From: Bacteroidota bacterium
GTDB lineage: Bacteria > Bacteroidota > Bacteroidia > AKYH767-A > JABDAW01
Direction: 5' to 3'
Assembly (NCBI GenBank): GCA_023251595.1
Contig: JAHEYM010000164.1
Span: forward strand, 1-8,257
DNA length: 8,257 bases
Positions 1-5,663 of this stretch are shown here, piece after piece (position 1 is the first letter of the stretch; each line of letters opens with the position of its first letter). The position numbers and the translations under genes are program-made. The notes under the pieces were generated by a model. That model searched no databases and was not told the origin of the DNA. It worked only from the letters and a program-made list of their open reading frames with translations.

Positions 1-43
1 TGGCGAGAATAGAAAAAGCGAGTAGTGGTAGCCATACTTTCAT
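1..43 (-). CDS. Start of a fifth array paralog (partial, cut by window edge)
   Basis: Only the first 14 codons are inside the window; they read MKVWLPLLAFSILA. This is a Lys followed by a hydrophobic run, as expected of an export signal. It resembles the start of the neighbouring upstream gene (MKIVWLSAFAISLC). An ATG two codons earlier in another frame stops at once, so the ATG at 41-43 is the start. The gene has the same orientation as the four complete paralogs and a similar gap (117 bp) after the preceding stop. The inference is that the array continues past the left edge. Nothing of the mature protein can be seen, so membership of the family rests on the signal sequence, spacing and orientation only. 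Confidence 0.6.
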   Translation of the reverse strand, partial: MKVWLPLLAFSILA

Positions 44-68
44 AACATTTTAGTGTTTAGCGTATGGA

Positions 69-76
69 CAAAGATA
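69..76 (-). promoter_or_regulatory. Possible -7 box for the edge gene
   Basis: The minus strand reads TATCTTTG, a full match to the Bacteroidota -7 consensus TAnnTTTG, 25 bp upstream of the ATG at 43. The -33 position, 20 bp further upstream, reads CTG rather than TTG and lies inside the outer arm of the palindromic element. If real, the fifth gene has its own promoter and is not only read through from the array. Confidence 0.35.
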
Positions 77-90
77 GAAAATTACAGTAA

Positions 91-160
91 CAGTTTCAGA
101 AGCAGGAATCAGTTAACAGAAAAATCTGTTAACAGGTTTCTGTTCCCCAAACTGAAACTG
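91..160. repeat. Palindromic GTTAAC-core element, full copy A
   Basis: This is a 70 bp imperfect inverted repeat. The left arm starts CAGTTTCAG (91-99) and has AGTTAACAG at 111-119. The right arm has CTGTTAACAG (126-135) and ends AACTGAAACTG (150-160). The two arms enclose a short A-rich loop around 120-125. It begins directly after the TAG of the upstream minus-strand gene and fills most of the gap to the edge gene. The stretch AAAAATCTGTTAACAG (120-135) recurs exactly at 3535-3550. In RNA it would fold into a long hairpin; whether it is a terminator, a processing hairpin or a mobile repeat cannot be decided here. Confidence 0.8.
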
Positions 161-1198
161 CTATTGCCAGTATTCGATGTTTCTTTTGATGATGAGATAG
201 GGTTTTTGAAAAATCGTATACTTTTTGGTAATCGGATCTCTCGTTTCCGATGCAGTCAATTTCGCGTAGGTTTTTGAAGTCCAATTTCGTTTATCATCAA
301 AGTCAATCGAGATAACTTTTCCCCATTTGTTGTCGCTTGCATCTAACCTCATATCATCCTGATCGAATTGGTATTTCTGCTGCCAAATCATGTTTCCCTT
401 CTCATCGAACATCTTTTCACAGGTTAAATAACCGAAATCATCAAATGAGCACATTTCGTTCAACTTACCTTTCCAGGTATAAATTATTTGTTCAGCGAGA
501 TTGCCATTCGAATTGTATTGGAAGCGGTTCATCTCTGAAATGGTTGCCTCTGTCACATAAGTAGCTTTTTCCAGAAGCTTTCCTGTTGCTGAATAGATGT
601 ACTGTGTAGAATCCGCAAACATCTTTATTCCACCGTCGACCGTGTATGATATTTCTTTGTATTTTTTACCAGCAAGGTTATAGCTTGTGTAAGTCACCCG
701 AAGCGGGGTGGTGGATTCTTTATAATATTCAGTTTCTATAGGTCGACCAAAGATGTCATTTTTATATTTATAAGTAAATACTTCCCCATTATCGACATTT
801 ATTCCATCCATTCTGATATTAAAACCGTTCTTATCGAAAGTATGTCTTATCATCTCACACGGTTTCACGATATTGCCATCACAATAACCGTCAGATTCCG
901 CCAAAGCACCTCCTGTATTGAATTTCAGACAATTACGCACTCCGGTTTCTTTTGTTGGTACGATTTTTCCCGCTCTTTCTTCAATATTGTAATTAATGGC
1001 TGTCACATTTTTTACATTACCGTTCAGATGGTTCTCCTGCCATCCACTTTCTTTTTCGATTACGGGTGTTGGTGTTATCACTGTTTGAAGCCCTCCGGAT
1101 TCGGCCGGTTGCTTTGCCATAGGCTTTTGGGCATAAGTAGAATCACACCTTGAGAAGCAGAGACTGATAGCAAATGCAGATAACCAAACTATTTTCAT
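161..1198 (-). CDS. Exported YD-like repeat protein, array paralog 4 (345 aa)
   Basis: Function is unknown; it is a secreted or surface repeat protein by sequence. The N-terminus (MKIVWLSAFAISLCFSRC) is a signal peptide. CFSRC is a poor lipobox because Arg sits before Cys18, so cleavage after TYA (about residue 23) by signal peptidase I is more likely. From about residue 58 onward there are repeated units with Y/F-D/N-x-x-G: FDKNGF (121), YNLAGK (173), YSATGK (202), YNSNGN (228), FDDFGY (252) and FDEKGN (264). A last unit, FDDKRNW (300), has Arg where the other complete paralogs have Gly. Cys106 and Cys114 form the shared CX7C pair. The protein ends IEYWQ, one residue beyond the IEYW/IEYY end of its relatives. 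It lies 100 bp after the previous paralog, with no clear promoter of its own. The repeats resemble YD/RHS or YwqK/MORN-type families; which one is uncertain. Confidence 0.9.
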   Translation of the reverse strand: MKIVWLSAFAISLCFSRCDSTYAQKPMAKQPAESGGLQTVITPTPVIEKESGWQENHLNGNVKNVTAINYNIEERAGKIVPTKETGVRNCLKFNTGGALAESDGYCDGNIVKPCEMIRHTFDKNGFNIRMDGINVDNGEVFTYKYKNDIFGRPIETEYYKESTTPLRVTYTSYNLAGKKYKEISYTVDGGIKMFADSTQYIYSATGKLLEKATYVTEATISEMNRFQYNSNGNLAEQIIYTWKGKLNEMCSFDDFGYLTCEKMFDEKGNMIWQQKYQFDQDDMRLDASDNKWGKVISIDFDDKRNWTSKTYAKLTASETRDPITKKYTIFQKPYLIIKRNIEYWQ

Positions 1199-1243
1199 GA
1201 GTTGGATTTTAACTGCAAGAATACGCTTTTCTGATTCGTTTTA

Positions 1244-1290
1244 TTTTCCAGTTTGAATAAATTGTCAACAATCTACCGGTAGATAACCTT
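1244..1290. repeat. Degenerate or substituted palindromic element (copy B)
   Basis: In the same intergenic position as the other copies, an arm-like stretch TTTCCAGTTTGAA (about 1244-1256) matches the element arm TTTCAGTTTGA with one inserted base. The usual GTTAAC core is missing. In its place are ATTGTCAACAAT (1261-1272, a perfect inverted repeat with a 2-nt loop) and ATCTACCGGTAGAT (1271-1284, a perfect 14 bp palindrome). The arm next to the upstream stop codon is barely recognisable. It is either a decayed copy or an unrelated palindrome in the same place. Confidence 0.4.
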
Positions 1291-1298
1291 CGAAATTC

Positions 1299-2345
1299 TC
1301 AGTAATATTCGATCGTTCTTTTGATGATCAAAAACGGTTTTTGGATTTTTAAATATGTTTTCGTTTTTGCATCTCTGACATCCGAAGTCTCCATATCGGA
1401 ATATGTTTTTGAGATCCAGTTTCCATTCTTATCGAACTCAATCGCCACGACTTTACCCCAACGACTATCGCTTTCATCCGTGCGCATATCATCTTTATCA
1501 ACAGGATTTGTAGTATGATATGTGATGTTGCCGGTTTTATCGAAAGTTGTTGTTTCGATCGTATAACCCATATCATCAAATACCCATATTTGTTGCAATC
1601 TGCCATCCCACTCATAAATTCTTTCCTGCTCTTTCTTACCTGATGAATTATACTGAAAGCGGAAAATCTCGGTTATATCATTATTTGTAACGTATATTGT
1701 TTTTTCCAGGAGTCGCCCGGTAGAGTGATAAACAAATAAAGTCGAGTCAGAATAGGTTTGTTCTCCGTTTTTGACCTCGTAGTGAATATCCGATTTTATT
1801 TTACCTGTAGAATTATACGTCGCGTACCTGATGCTATTTAGTTTTATCGTGTCACCATAGTTTTTTGCATAATATTCAGTTTCAACAGGTCTTCCCAGAC
1901 TGTCATTTTTATATGTACTGAAAAAATCCTCTCCGCTTCCATAATCAATTCCATCTGTTCGTATAATAAATCCCTTTTTGTCAAAAGTATGTTTTGTCAT
2001 TTCGCAGGGTCTGACTGAATTACCATCACAATAACCGTCCCATTCCGTCAAAACGCCTCTTTTGTCGAATTTTAAACCATCACGGTGACCGGTTTCATCT
2101 TTTGCAATTACTTTCCCATCTTTTTCTTCAAGATGATAATTGATTGCCATTACCGACTTTACTTTGCCTTTCAAATAAAAGTATTGCCATTCGCTCTCCG
2201 TATCGTTTAAAGAAAGTGGAGGAAGTTTTTGATGGACTCCGATCGTGTCAACCTTCATAAGATCCGCATACGTCTGTGCTGACACGGGATACGAAAAGAT
2301 ATATAATATTATATAAAAAAAGTGTTTTTCGAAAATTGTTTTCAT
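1299..2345 (-). CDS. Exported YD-like repeat protein, array paralog 3 (348 aa)
   Basis: Function is unknown. The signal peptide is about 23 residues long with a good signal peptidase I site (PVSA before Gln24). There is no lipobox, so the product should be periplasmic or secreted rather than lipid-anchored. A conserved block DTIGVHQKLPPL (33-44) precedes LKGKVKSV (58-65), found nearly unchanged in the next paralog upstream. The CX7C pair is Cys106/Cys114. Repeat-like units are FDKKGF (121), YNSTGK (177), YHSTGR (206), YNSSGK (232), FDDMGY (256), FDKTGN (268) and FDKNGNW (304). The end is IIKRTIEYY. The stop lies 100 bp before the next paralog; the gap upstream is 93 bp and holds element copy C. 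Divergence from its neighbours is spread over the whole length, as in an old duplication. Confidence 0.9.
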   Translation of the reverse strand: MKTIFEKHFFYIILYIFSYPVSAQTYADLMKVDTIGVHQKLPPLSLNDTESEWQYFYLKGKVKSVMAINYHLEEKDGKVIAKDETGHRDGLKFDKRGVLTEWDGYCDGNSVRPCEMTKHTFDKKGFIIRTDGIDYGSGEDFFSTYKNDSLGRPVETEYYAKNYGDTIKLNSIRYATYNSTGKIKSDIHYEVKNGEQTYSDSTLFVYHSTGRLLEKTIYVTNNDITEIFRFQYNSSGKKEQERIYEWDGRLQQIWVFDDMGYTIETTTFDKTGNITYHTTNPVDKDDMRTDESDSRWGKVVAIEFDKNGNWISKTYSDMETSDVRDAKTKTYLKIQKPFLIIKRTIEYY

Positions 2346-2375
2346 CTTTTCTTCTTATTTTAAAGAATAATTTTA

Positions 2376-2433
2376 TTTTCAGTCCGACTATGCCTATATT
2401 CTGTTAACAGATATCTGTTCCTCAAACTGAAAC
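2376..2433. repeat. Palindromic GTTAAC-core element, copy C
   Basis: The core is CTGTTAACAG (2401-2410), overlapping the perfect 14 bp palindrome AACAGATATCTGTT (2406-2419). The arm CTCAAACTGAAAC (2421-2433) ends 5 bp before the stop of the upstream minus-strand gene. The opposite arm, TTTTCAGTCCG (2376-2386), is weaker but still matches TTTCAGT. Read on the minus strand it gives GTTTCAGTTTGAGGAACAG, then the core. Confidence 0.7.
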
Positions 2434-2438
2434 TTTTT

Positions 2439-3485
2439 TCACCAGTACTCAATGGTTCTTTTTATGATAAGATAAGGTTTTCCAATCATTGATTTATCGT
2501 AATAGTCCTGATTATGGCCATACGTTTTTGAAATCCAATTTCCCTGTTTATCAAATTCGATTGCAACCACTTTGCCCCATTTATTATCCGAAGCATCTGT
2601 TCTTTTGTCGTCTTTGTCAACCGGATTTTTTTTATCTGAAGTTATCTTTCCTGCCTTGTCGAACATTTTTTCTTCAATCAGATATCCCATTTCATCGAAC
2701 AACCAGATTTGCTGTAATTTAGCTCCCATCCCATATATTCTCCTCTGTTGGACGTGACCATCTGAATTATATTGAATTCTTATTTTTTCTGTTATATTTT
2801 GACTGGCACCGTATGCTGTCTGCTCCAATAATCTGCCGGTGGGATGATAAATAAATTCGGTAGAATCAGAGAATATTTTTGTTCCTTTATCGAATCTGTA
2901 TTTGCTTTCTGAAGTTTTTTGGCCGTTATTATTGTACGATGTATATACTATTGATTTAAGACTCAAAGGTTGTTTGTTATATTCATCATAGTATTCAGTT
3001 TCAATTGGTCTTCCGATTTCGTCATTTTTGAATTTGTAACGGAAATTACTTCCATTGCCATATTCTATTCCATCTGTTTGTATATTATATCCATGATTAT
3101 CGAAAGTATGCTTCATCATTGAACATGGCCTCACAAGATTATGATCACAATATTCTTTTGTTTCAGAAACCATACCTTTTGCGTCGAAATTCAATTGTTC
3201 CCTATGTCCGGTTTCATCTTTTCTTACTACTTTTCCATCAAGTTCTTCAACATTATAGTTGATTGATAAAACCGATTTAACTTTACCTTTCAGATAATAA
3301 CCGCGCCATCCGGATTCCTTTTCCGGATCCTGAAATGGAGGAAGAATCTGGTGAATTCCGATGGTGTCAATATACTTCTTTATACTATCCTCATTTTTAA
3401 TTTCCGTGTGTTTCTGTCCAGATTGACAGCCGGGAAGCATAAGCAAAATAATTAATCCGAATAAAATTCCGGAAATTCTTTTCAT
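2439..3485 (-). CDS. YD-like repeat lipoprotein, array paralog 2 (348 aa)
   Basis: Function is unknown. The N-terminus is a lipoprotein signal with lipobox LPGC, and Cys20 is the predicted lipidated residue. The mature protein should be membrane-anchored, outer membrane or surface. It is followed by a polar linker, then DTIGIHQILPP (40-50) and LKGKVKSV (65-72). The CX7C pair is Cys113/Cys121. Repeat-like units are FDAKGM (100), FDNHGY (128), YNNNGQ (184), YHPTGR (213), YNSDGH (239), FDEMGY (263), FDKAGK (275) and FDKQGNW (311). The end is IIKRTIEYW. The segment VDKDDKRTDASDNKWGKVV (289-307) is almost shared with the two downstream paralogs but not with the first gene of the array. It is flanked by 93 bp gaps on both sides, each with an element copy after the stop codon. 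Confidence 0.92.
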   Translation of the reverse strand: MKRISGILFGLIILLMLPGCQSGQKHTEIKNEDSIKKYIDTIGIHQILPPFQDPEKESGWRGYYLKGKVKSVLSINYNVEELDGKVVRKDETGHREQLNFDAKGMVSETKEYCDHNLVRPCSMMKHTFDNHGYNIQTDGIEYGNGSNFRYKFKNDEIGRPIETEYYDEYNKQPLSLKSIVYTSYNNNGQKTSESKYRFDKGTKIFSDSTEFIYHPTGRLLEQTAYGASQNITEKIRIQYNSDGHVQQRRIYGMGAKLQQIWLFDEMGYLIEEKMFDKAGKITSDKKNPVDKDDKRTDASDNKWGKVVAIEFDKQGNWISKTYGHNQDYYDKSMIGKPYLIIKRTIEYW

Positions 3486-3534
3486 GGTTTCTCTTTATTT
3501 ATAATATCATTATATCACTCCACCGGGCTAAAGT

Positions 3535-3573
3535 AAAAATCTGTTAACAGTTATCTGTACCTCAAACCGAACC
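3535..3573. repeat. Palindromic GTTAAC-core element, half copy D
   Basis: AAAAATCTGTTAACAG (3535-3550) is identical to 120-135 in copy A. It is followed by TTATCTGTACC and the arm CTCAAACCGAACC (3561-3573), which ends 5 bp before the upstream gene's stop. I find no convincing opposite arm at lower coordinates (3490-3530), so this looks like half an element. On the minus strand the CTGTTAACAG palindrome is followed by ATTTTT, a weak terminator-like tail. Confidence 0.65.
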
Positions 3574-3578
3574 TGTAA

Positions 3579-4676
3579 TCAATAGTATTCGATTGTTCTT
3601 TTGACGATTTTATAAACCTTTTCCACCATTCCTTTTCCGGGCACATCTTCTTTATGAGAATAATTGTCAATGATCCAATTTCCTTTTTCATCATTGGTCG
3701 TTTTGACAATATCTTCAGTTGGTCCCGGATAATGATCCACAGATTTTGTTTTCCCATTTTTATCCAATGTTTTTTTTGAAACAAACTTAACGCCATCGTC
3801 ATCATAATACAATATAGACTCTAATATTCCTTTTTCTTCGTATTTTCGTAATTGTTCGGCAATACCTTTCGAATTATATTGAATTCGGGTTCTTCTGATT
3901 ATTTCTTTATTTGACGAATAGGTTGTTTCTTCCAATAATCTTCCTGTCGAATGATAAATATATACTGTTGAATCCGAACAAATTTTAGTATTGTCATTGT
4001 AAGTCACTTCTGCTTTTTTCAATCCATCCGGATAATAAGTATAGCAGATAGAATCTGATATAGCTTTAACACCATTTTTTAGCAGATAACTAATTTTCGA
4101 TATTAATTGACCTTTGTTATCATATGTTTTATCCATCAGAGATTTCAGCTCTACCGGACCTTCCATGTAATTCGAGTAATGCTCAATATGAATTGGTCTT
4201 CCCTCCTCATCGTTTTTAAAATTATCAATAGTTGTACTTCCACCACTGACATAATCTATCCCGTCACTCTTGATTTTAAAACCGTTTTTATCGAATGTGT
4301 TTTTAATCATCGCGCAGGGTTTACTGCTGTTAAAGGTACAGTATCTTTTATATTCTGTCAACATCCCTTTCGAATCGAATTTATGTGATTGCCAATTTCC
4401 GTTTGGCTTACCCGGTTCGGTTCTTCCGTCTTTTTCAACCACATCATATTCAGTTTCAACGTCCGCTTTTAACTTGCCTTTTAAATCATATTCGTCCCAT
4501 TCTCCGATCTTATTTTCCTTCGGAAGTGTGGGCAATAATTGATGAAGTCCTATGGTGTCTATTGGTTTCTGAGTGCTATCGGATGTGTTCTTGTCGGATT
4601 TTGTTTGTGAGGAAGAACAACCTGAAAATGATATTAATATGGTTGTGAAAAAGAAGCAATATTTAATTGTCTTCAT
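3579..4676 (-). CDS. YD-like repeat lipoprotein, first gene of the array (365 aa)
   Basis: Function is unknown. I start at the ATG at 4674-4676, not six codons further upstream. From here the protein begins MKTIKYCFFF, as its paralogs do, and the lipobox (FSGC, Cys20) lies at normal distance. A polar linker leads to DTIGLHQLLPTL and LKGKLKAD. The CX7C pair is Cys113/Cys121. This is the most divergent of the four. It carries an extra repeat unit: the pattern SDS..Y.Y...G occurs twice, at about residues 207 and 234, where the others have it once. It also lacks the DKDD-RTDASDNKWGK block near the C-terminus, keeping only DEKGNW. The end IVKRTIEYY is conserved. As first gene of the minus-strand array it should follow the main promoter, but I found no good TTG/TAnnTTTG pair in the 280 bp upstream. 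Confidence 0.9.
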   Translation of the reverse strand: MKTIKYCFFFTTILISFSGCSSSQTKSDKNTSDSTQKPIDTIGLHQLLPTLPKENKIGEWDEYDLKGKLKADVETEYDVVEKDGRTEPGKPNGNWQSHKFDSKGMLTEYKRYCTFNSSKPCAMIKNTFDKNGFKIKSDGIDYVSGGSTTIDNFKNDEEGRPIHIEHYSNYMEGPVELKSLMDKTYDNKGQLISKISYLLKNGVKAISDSICYTYYPDGLKKAEVTYNDNTKICSDSTVYIYHSTGRLLEETTYSSNKEIIRRTRIQYNSKGIAEQLRKYEEKGILESILYYDDDGVKFVSKKTLDKNGKTKSVDHYPGPTEDIVKTTNDEKGNWIIDNYSHKEDVPGKGMVEKVYKIVKRTIEYY

Positions 4677-4844
4677 GAGATGGAATTTGGGCACAATGTT
4701 AAGAATATTTTTCCGAAAACTGAAACCGCAAAGGTTTGCTCACAACTAACACAGATAAACTCAGATCAAATTTTATCTTTTGGAGTTTGAGCAAATAAAT
4801 AATTTGCAACGAAAAATAATAACCTGAAAAATGCAACTACCTGA

Positions 4845-4970
4845 ATGGATTTCATTGCTGCAATATTTTATGCAATAATACTATTACTGACAATACTCTT
4901 GAATTTATATGATCCAAAGGGAAATAAACAAAGCTATTTTATCAAGCTAAAATTGTATTTAACAACGTAA
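4845..4970 (+). CDS. Doubtful small membrane protein ORF (41 aa)
   Basis: This reading frame lies in the 280 bp gap between the toxin gene and the array. It reads MDFIAAIFYAIILLLTILLN, one hydrophobic segment (about residues 3-20). A basic tail with DPKGNKQSY and KLKLYL follows, ending TTG-TAT-TTA-ACA-ACG-TAA. The shape suits a single-pass membrane peptide. It converges on the toxin gene, with only 3 bp between the stop codons. There is no recognisable ribosome binding site; the nearest promoter-like text (TATCTTTTG, about 4774-4782) has one base too many for the consensus. AT-rich spacer DNA easily yields hydrophobic frames by chance, so this is a candidate only. The rest of the gap (4695-4844) shows nothing I can name apart from an arm-like ACTGAAACC near 4719. 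Confidence 0.22.
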   Translation: MDFIAAIFYAIILLLTILLNLYDPKGNKQSYFIKLKLYLTT

Positions 4971-4973
4971 GAA

Positions 4974-5276
4974 TTAATTTATGCAATCGCCTTTAAGTGC
5001 GGTTTTTCGTCCGAGAATGAGAGCTTGATTCAAACTAAAGATTTTATGAATTCTGACATGACTGCTTATTTCTAGTAATGAAAGCTTATAATGTTTATCT
5101 AGCAAAGTAAATGACAATCCGTCATTCCAAATCCGACTCGTTATCTGCATGAGAAGATAGTCTCCTGTCTGGTTTACTTTCTGGTTGGAAATGACCAGAG
5201 CTGGACTTATTTTACTTCCGGTACCGTCCGTAAATGGAAAATCGATCCAGACAATATCTCCCTTGTGATAGATCAT
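4974..5276 (-). CDS. MazF/PemK-type endoribonuclease toxin, possibly impaired (100 aa)
   Basis: The family fold is recognisable. GDIVWIDFPFTDGTGSK (6-22) gives the first strands, PALVISN (25-31) the next, and LLMQITSRIW (41-50) carries the Thr/Ser usual in the active site. SSHVRIHKIFSLNQ (71-84) is the usual C-terminal region. Members cut mRNA at short sequence sites and are neutralised by a cognate antitoxin. The antitoxin gene directly upstream overlaps this one by ATGA (5273-5276), which suggests translational coupling. Two oddities stand out. The residue before PALVIS, usually Arg (K-x-R-P), is Ser24 here (codon AGT). The protein also ends at GRKTALKGDCIN, short of the final helix expected in relatives. 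It may be weakened, or simply divergent. The family call is firm; activity is not. Confidence 0.85.
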   Translation of the reverse strand: MIYHKGDIVWIDFPFTDGTGSKISPALVISNQKVNQTGDYLLMQITSRIWNDGLSFTLLDKHYKLSLLEISSHVRIHKIFSLNQALILGRKTALKGDCIN

Positions 5277-5482
5277 TTGCGGAAATATTTTTCATACCTG
5301 GCATCCTCAGCGGTCAACCAATCTTCGGCTAGAGATGCTTCTGAAGCATAAGCGATGCTATCAACACCCTTCTTGGCTTTGCTGAGCGGTCGGTACGACT
5401 TTACAAATTTCATTTTGTCGAGTTCTGAGATGAGTTTTCTCAGATCTGTCTCGTTTTTAACAATCACCTCAATGCTTTGCAT
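5273..5482 (-). CDS. Antitoxin of the MazF-type pair (69 aa)
   Basis: This small, charged protein lies directly upstream of the MazF-type toxin, with a 4 bp ATGA overlap. Residues 1-30 (a short strand, then LRKLISELDKMKFV) look like a dimerisation or DNA-binding part. The tail, ASEASLAEDWLTAEDARYEKYF (about 46-67), is the acidic/aromatic segment typical of Bacteroidota antitoxins that wrap the toxin. The start at 5480-5482 is the only sensible one and follows a -7 box by 26 bp. By family behaviour the antitoxin is expected to repress its own promoter together with the toxin, but I see no clear operator palindrome. Assignment rests on the neighbour and the tail; the N-terminal fold is not recognised. 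Confidence 0.8.
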   Translation of the reverse strand: MQSIEVIVKNETDLRKLISELDKMKFVKSYRPLSKAKKGVDSIAYASEASLAEDWLTAEDARYEKYFRK

Positions 5483-5508
5483 ACCCTTTCAGTTTTAAGT
5501 TCATGCTT

Positions 5509-5516
5509 CAAAAGTA
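5509..5516 (-). promoter_or_regulatory. -7 box for the toxin-antitoxin operon
   Basis: The minus strand reads TACTTTTG, a full TAnnTTTG match, 26 bp upstream of the antitoxin ATG. No TTG is found 19-21 bp further upstream (5536-5540 has none), so the -33 part is weak. It lies back to back with the tRNA promoter; the two share about 50 bp. Confidence 0.4.
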
Positions 5517-5528
5517 CTAAATTTTCAA

Positions 5529-5559
5529 TTGTCATTTCTCATCTAATTCCTTACCTTTG
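5529..5559 (+). promoter_or_regulatory. Promoter of the tRNA gene (Bacteroidota type)
   Basis: TTG (5529-5531), a 20 bp spacer and TACCTTTG (5552-5559) match the Bacteroidota primary sigma pattern TTG-N19-21-TAnnTTTG. Transcription should start about 7 bp after the -7 box, roughly 20 bp before the mature tRNA 5' end. Confidence 0.7.
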
Positions 5560-5585
5560 CGCTCGCTTTTTGAAAGATTTCATCC

Positions 5586-5659
5586 GGCGAGGTAGCTCAG
5601 ATGGTTAGAGCGCAGGATTCATAACCCTGAGGTCGGGGGTTCGACTCCCCCCCTCGCTA
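5586..5659 (+). tRNA. tRNA-Met (anticodon CAU), probably elongator
   Basis: The full cloverleaf can be traced. Acceptor GGCGAGG (5586-5592) pairs with CCTCGCT (5652-5658), with a G:U first pair. The D stem is GCTC/GAGC (5595-5598, 5608-5611). The anticodon loop TTCATAA has CAT at 5620-5622. The T stem is GGGGG/CCCCC around the loop TTCGACT, and the discriminator base is A5659. The anticodon stem CAGGA/CCCTG has one A·C mismatch next to the loop. CCA is not encoded; CTA follows. The acceptor is paired and the anticodon stem lacks three G:C pairs, which argues against initiator tRNA. tRNA-Ile with modified CAU is possible, but the GGCGAGGTAGCTCAG start fits elongator Met of this phylum. Confidence 0.93.
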
Positions 5660-5663
5660 CTAC

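Larger units (their letters stand above)
1..4676 (-). repeat. Tandem array of five paralogous genes with intergenic palindromes
   Basis: Four complete genes and one cut gene lie head to tail, with gaps of 93, 93, 100 and 117 bp. Each gap carries a palindromic element, or its remains, next to the upstream stop codon. The repeating unit therefore looks like gene plus trailing palindrome. Protein similarity covers the full length except for the signal peptides. The two middle genes (1299-2345 and 2439-3485) are the same length and look closest to each other. No intervening unrelated gene is present. Confidence 0.85.

Noticed and set aside
53..1153. Plus-strand open frames at 53-277, 337-564 and 842-1153
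   Set aside because: They lie antisense to the array gene at 161-1198 or cross the palindrome, and show no family resemblance. The minus-strand gene has a signal peptide and conserved paralogs.
1349..1615. Second minus-strand frame inside 1299-2345, 88 codons
   Set aside because: It is an alternate frame of a gene whose main frame is conserved in three paralogs; there is no sign of conservation in this frame.
91..3573. Spaced GTTAAC repeats as a CRISPR array
   Set aside because: The copies are about 1.1-2.3 kb apart, with genes between them and imperfect arms; there are no short regular spacers and no cas genes.
4107..4648. Plus-strand frames across 4107-4648
   Set aside because: They are antisense to the first array gene; the hydrophobic look comes from the complement of Lys/Glu/Asn-rich codons.
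4677..4694. Start of the first array gene six codons upstream (MPKFHL)
   Set aside because: The ATG at 4676 places the lipobox Cys at residue 20, and MKTIKY matches the start style of the paralogs.
4929..4936. Minus-strand TAGCTTTG as promoter for the array
   Set aside because: The -7 match is full, but the only TTG upstream is 26 bp away, and the site is about 250 bp before the gene, right behind the toxin gene. The evidence is too weak to list.
5586..5659. Initiator tRNA-fMet
   Set aside because: The acceptor end is paired (G:U at the first pair) and the anticodon stem lacks the three consecutive G:C pairs of initiators.
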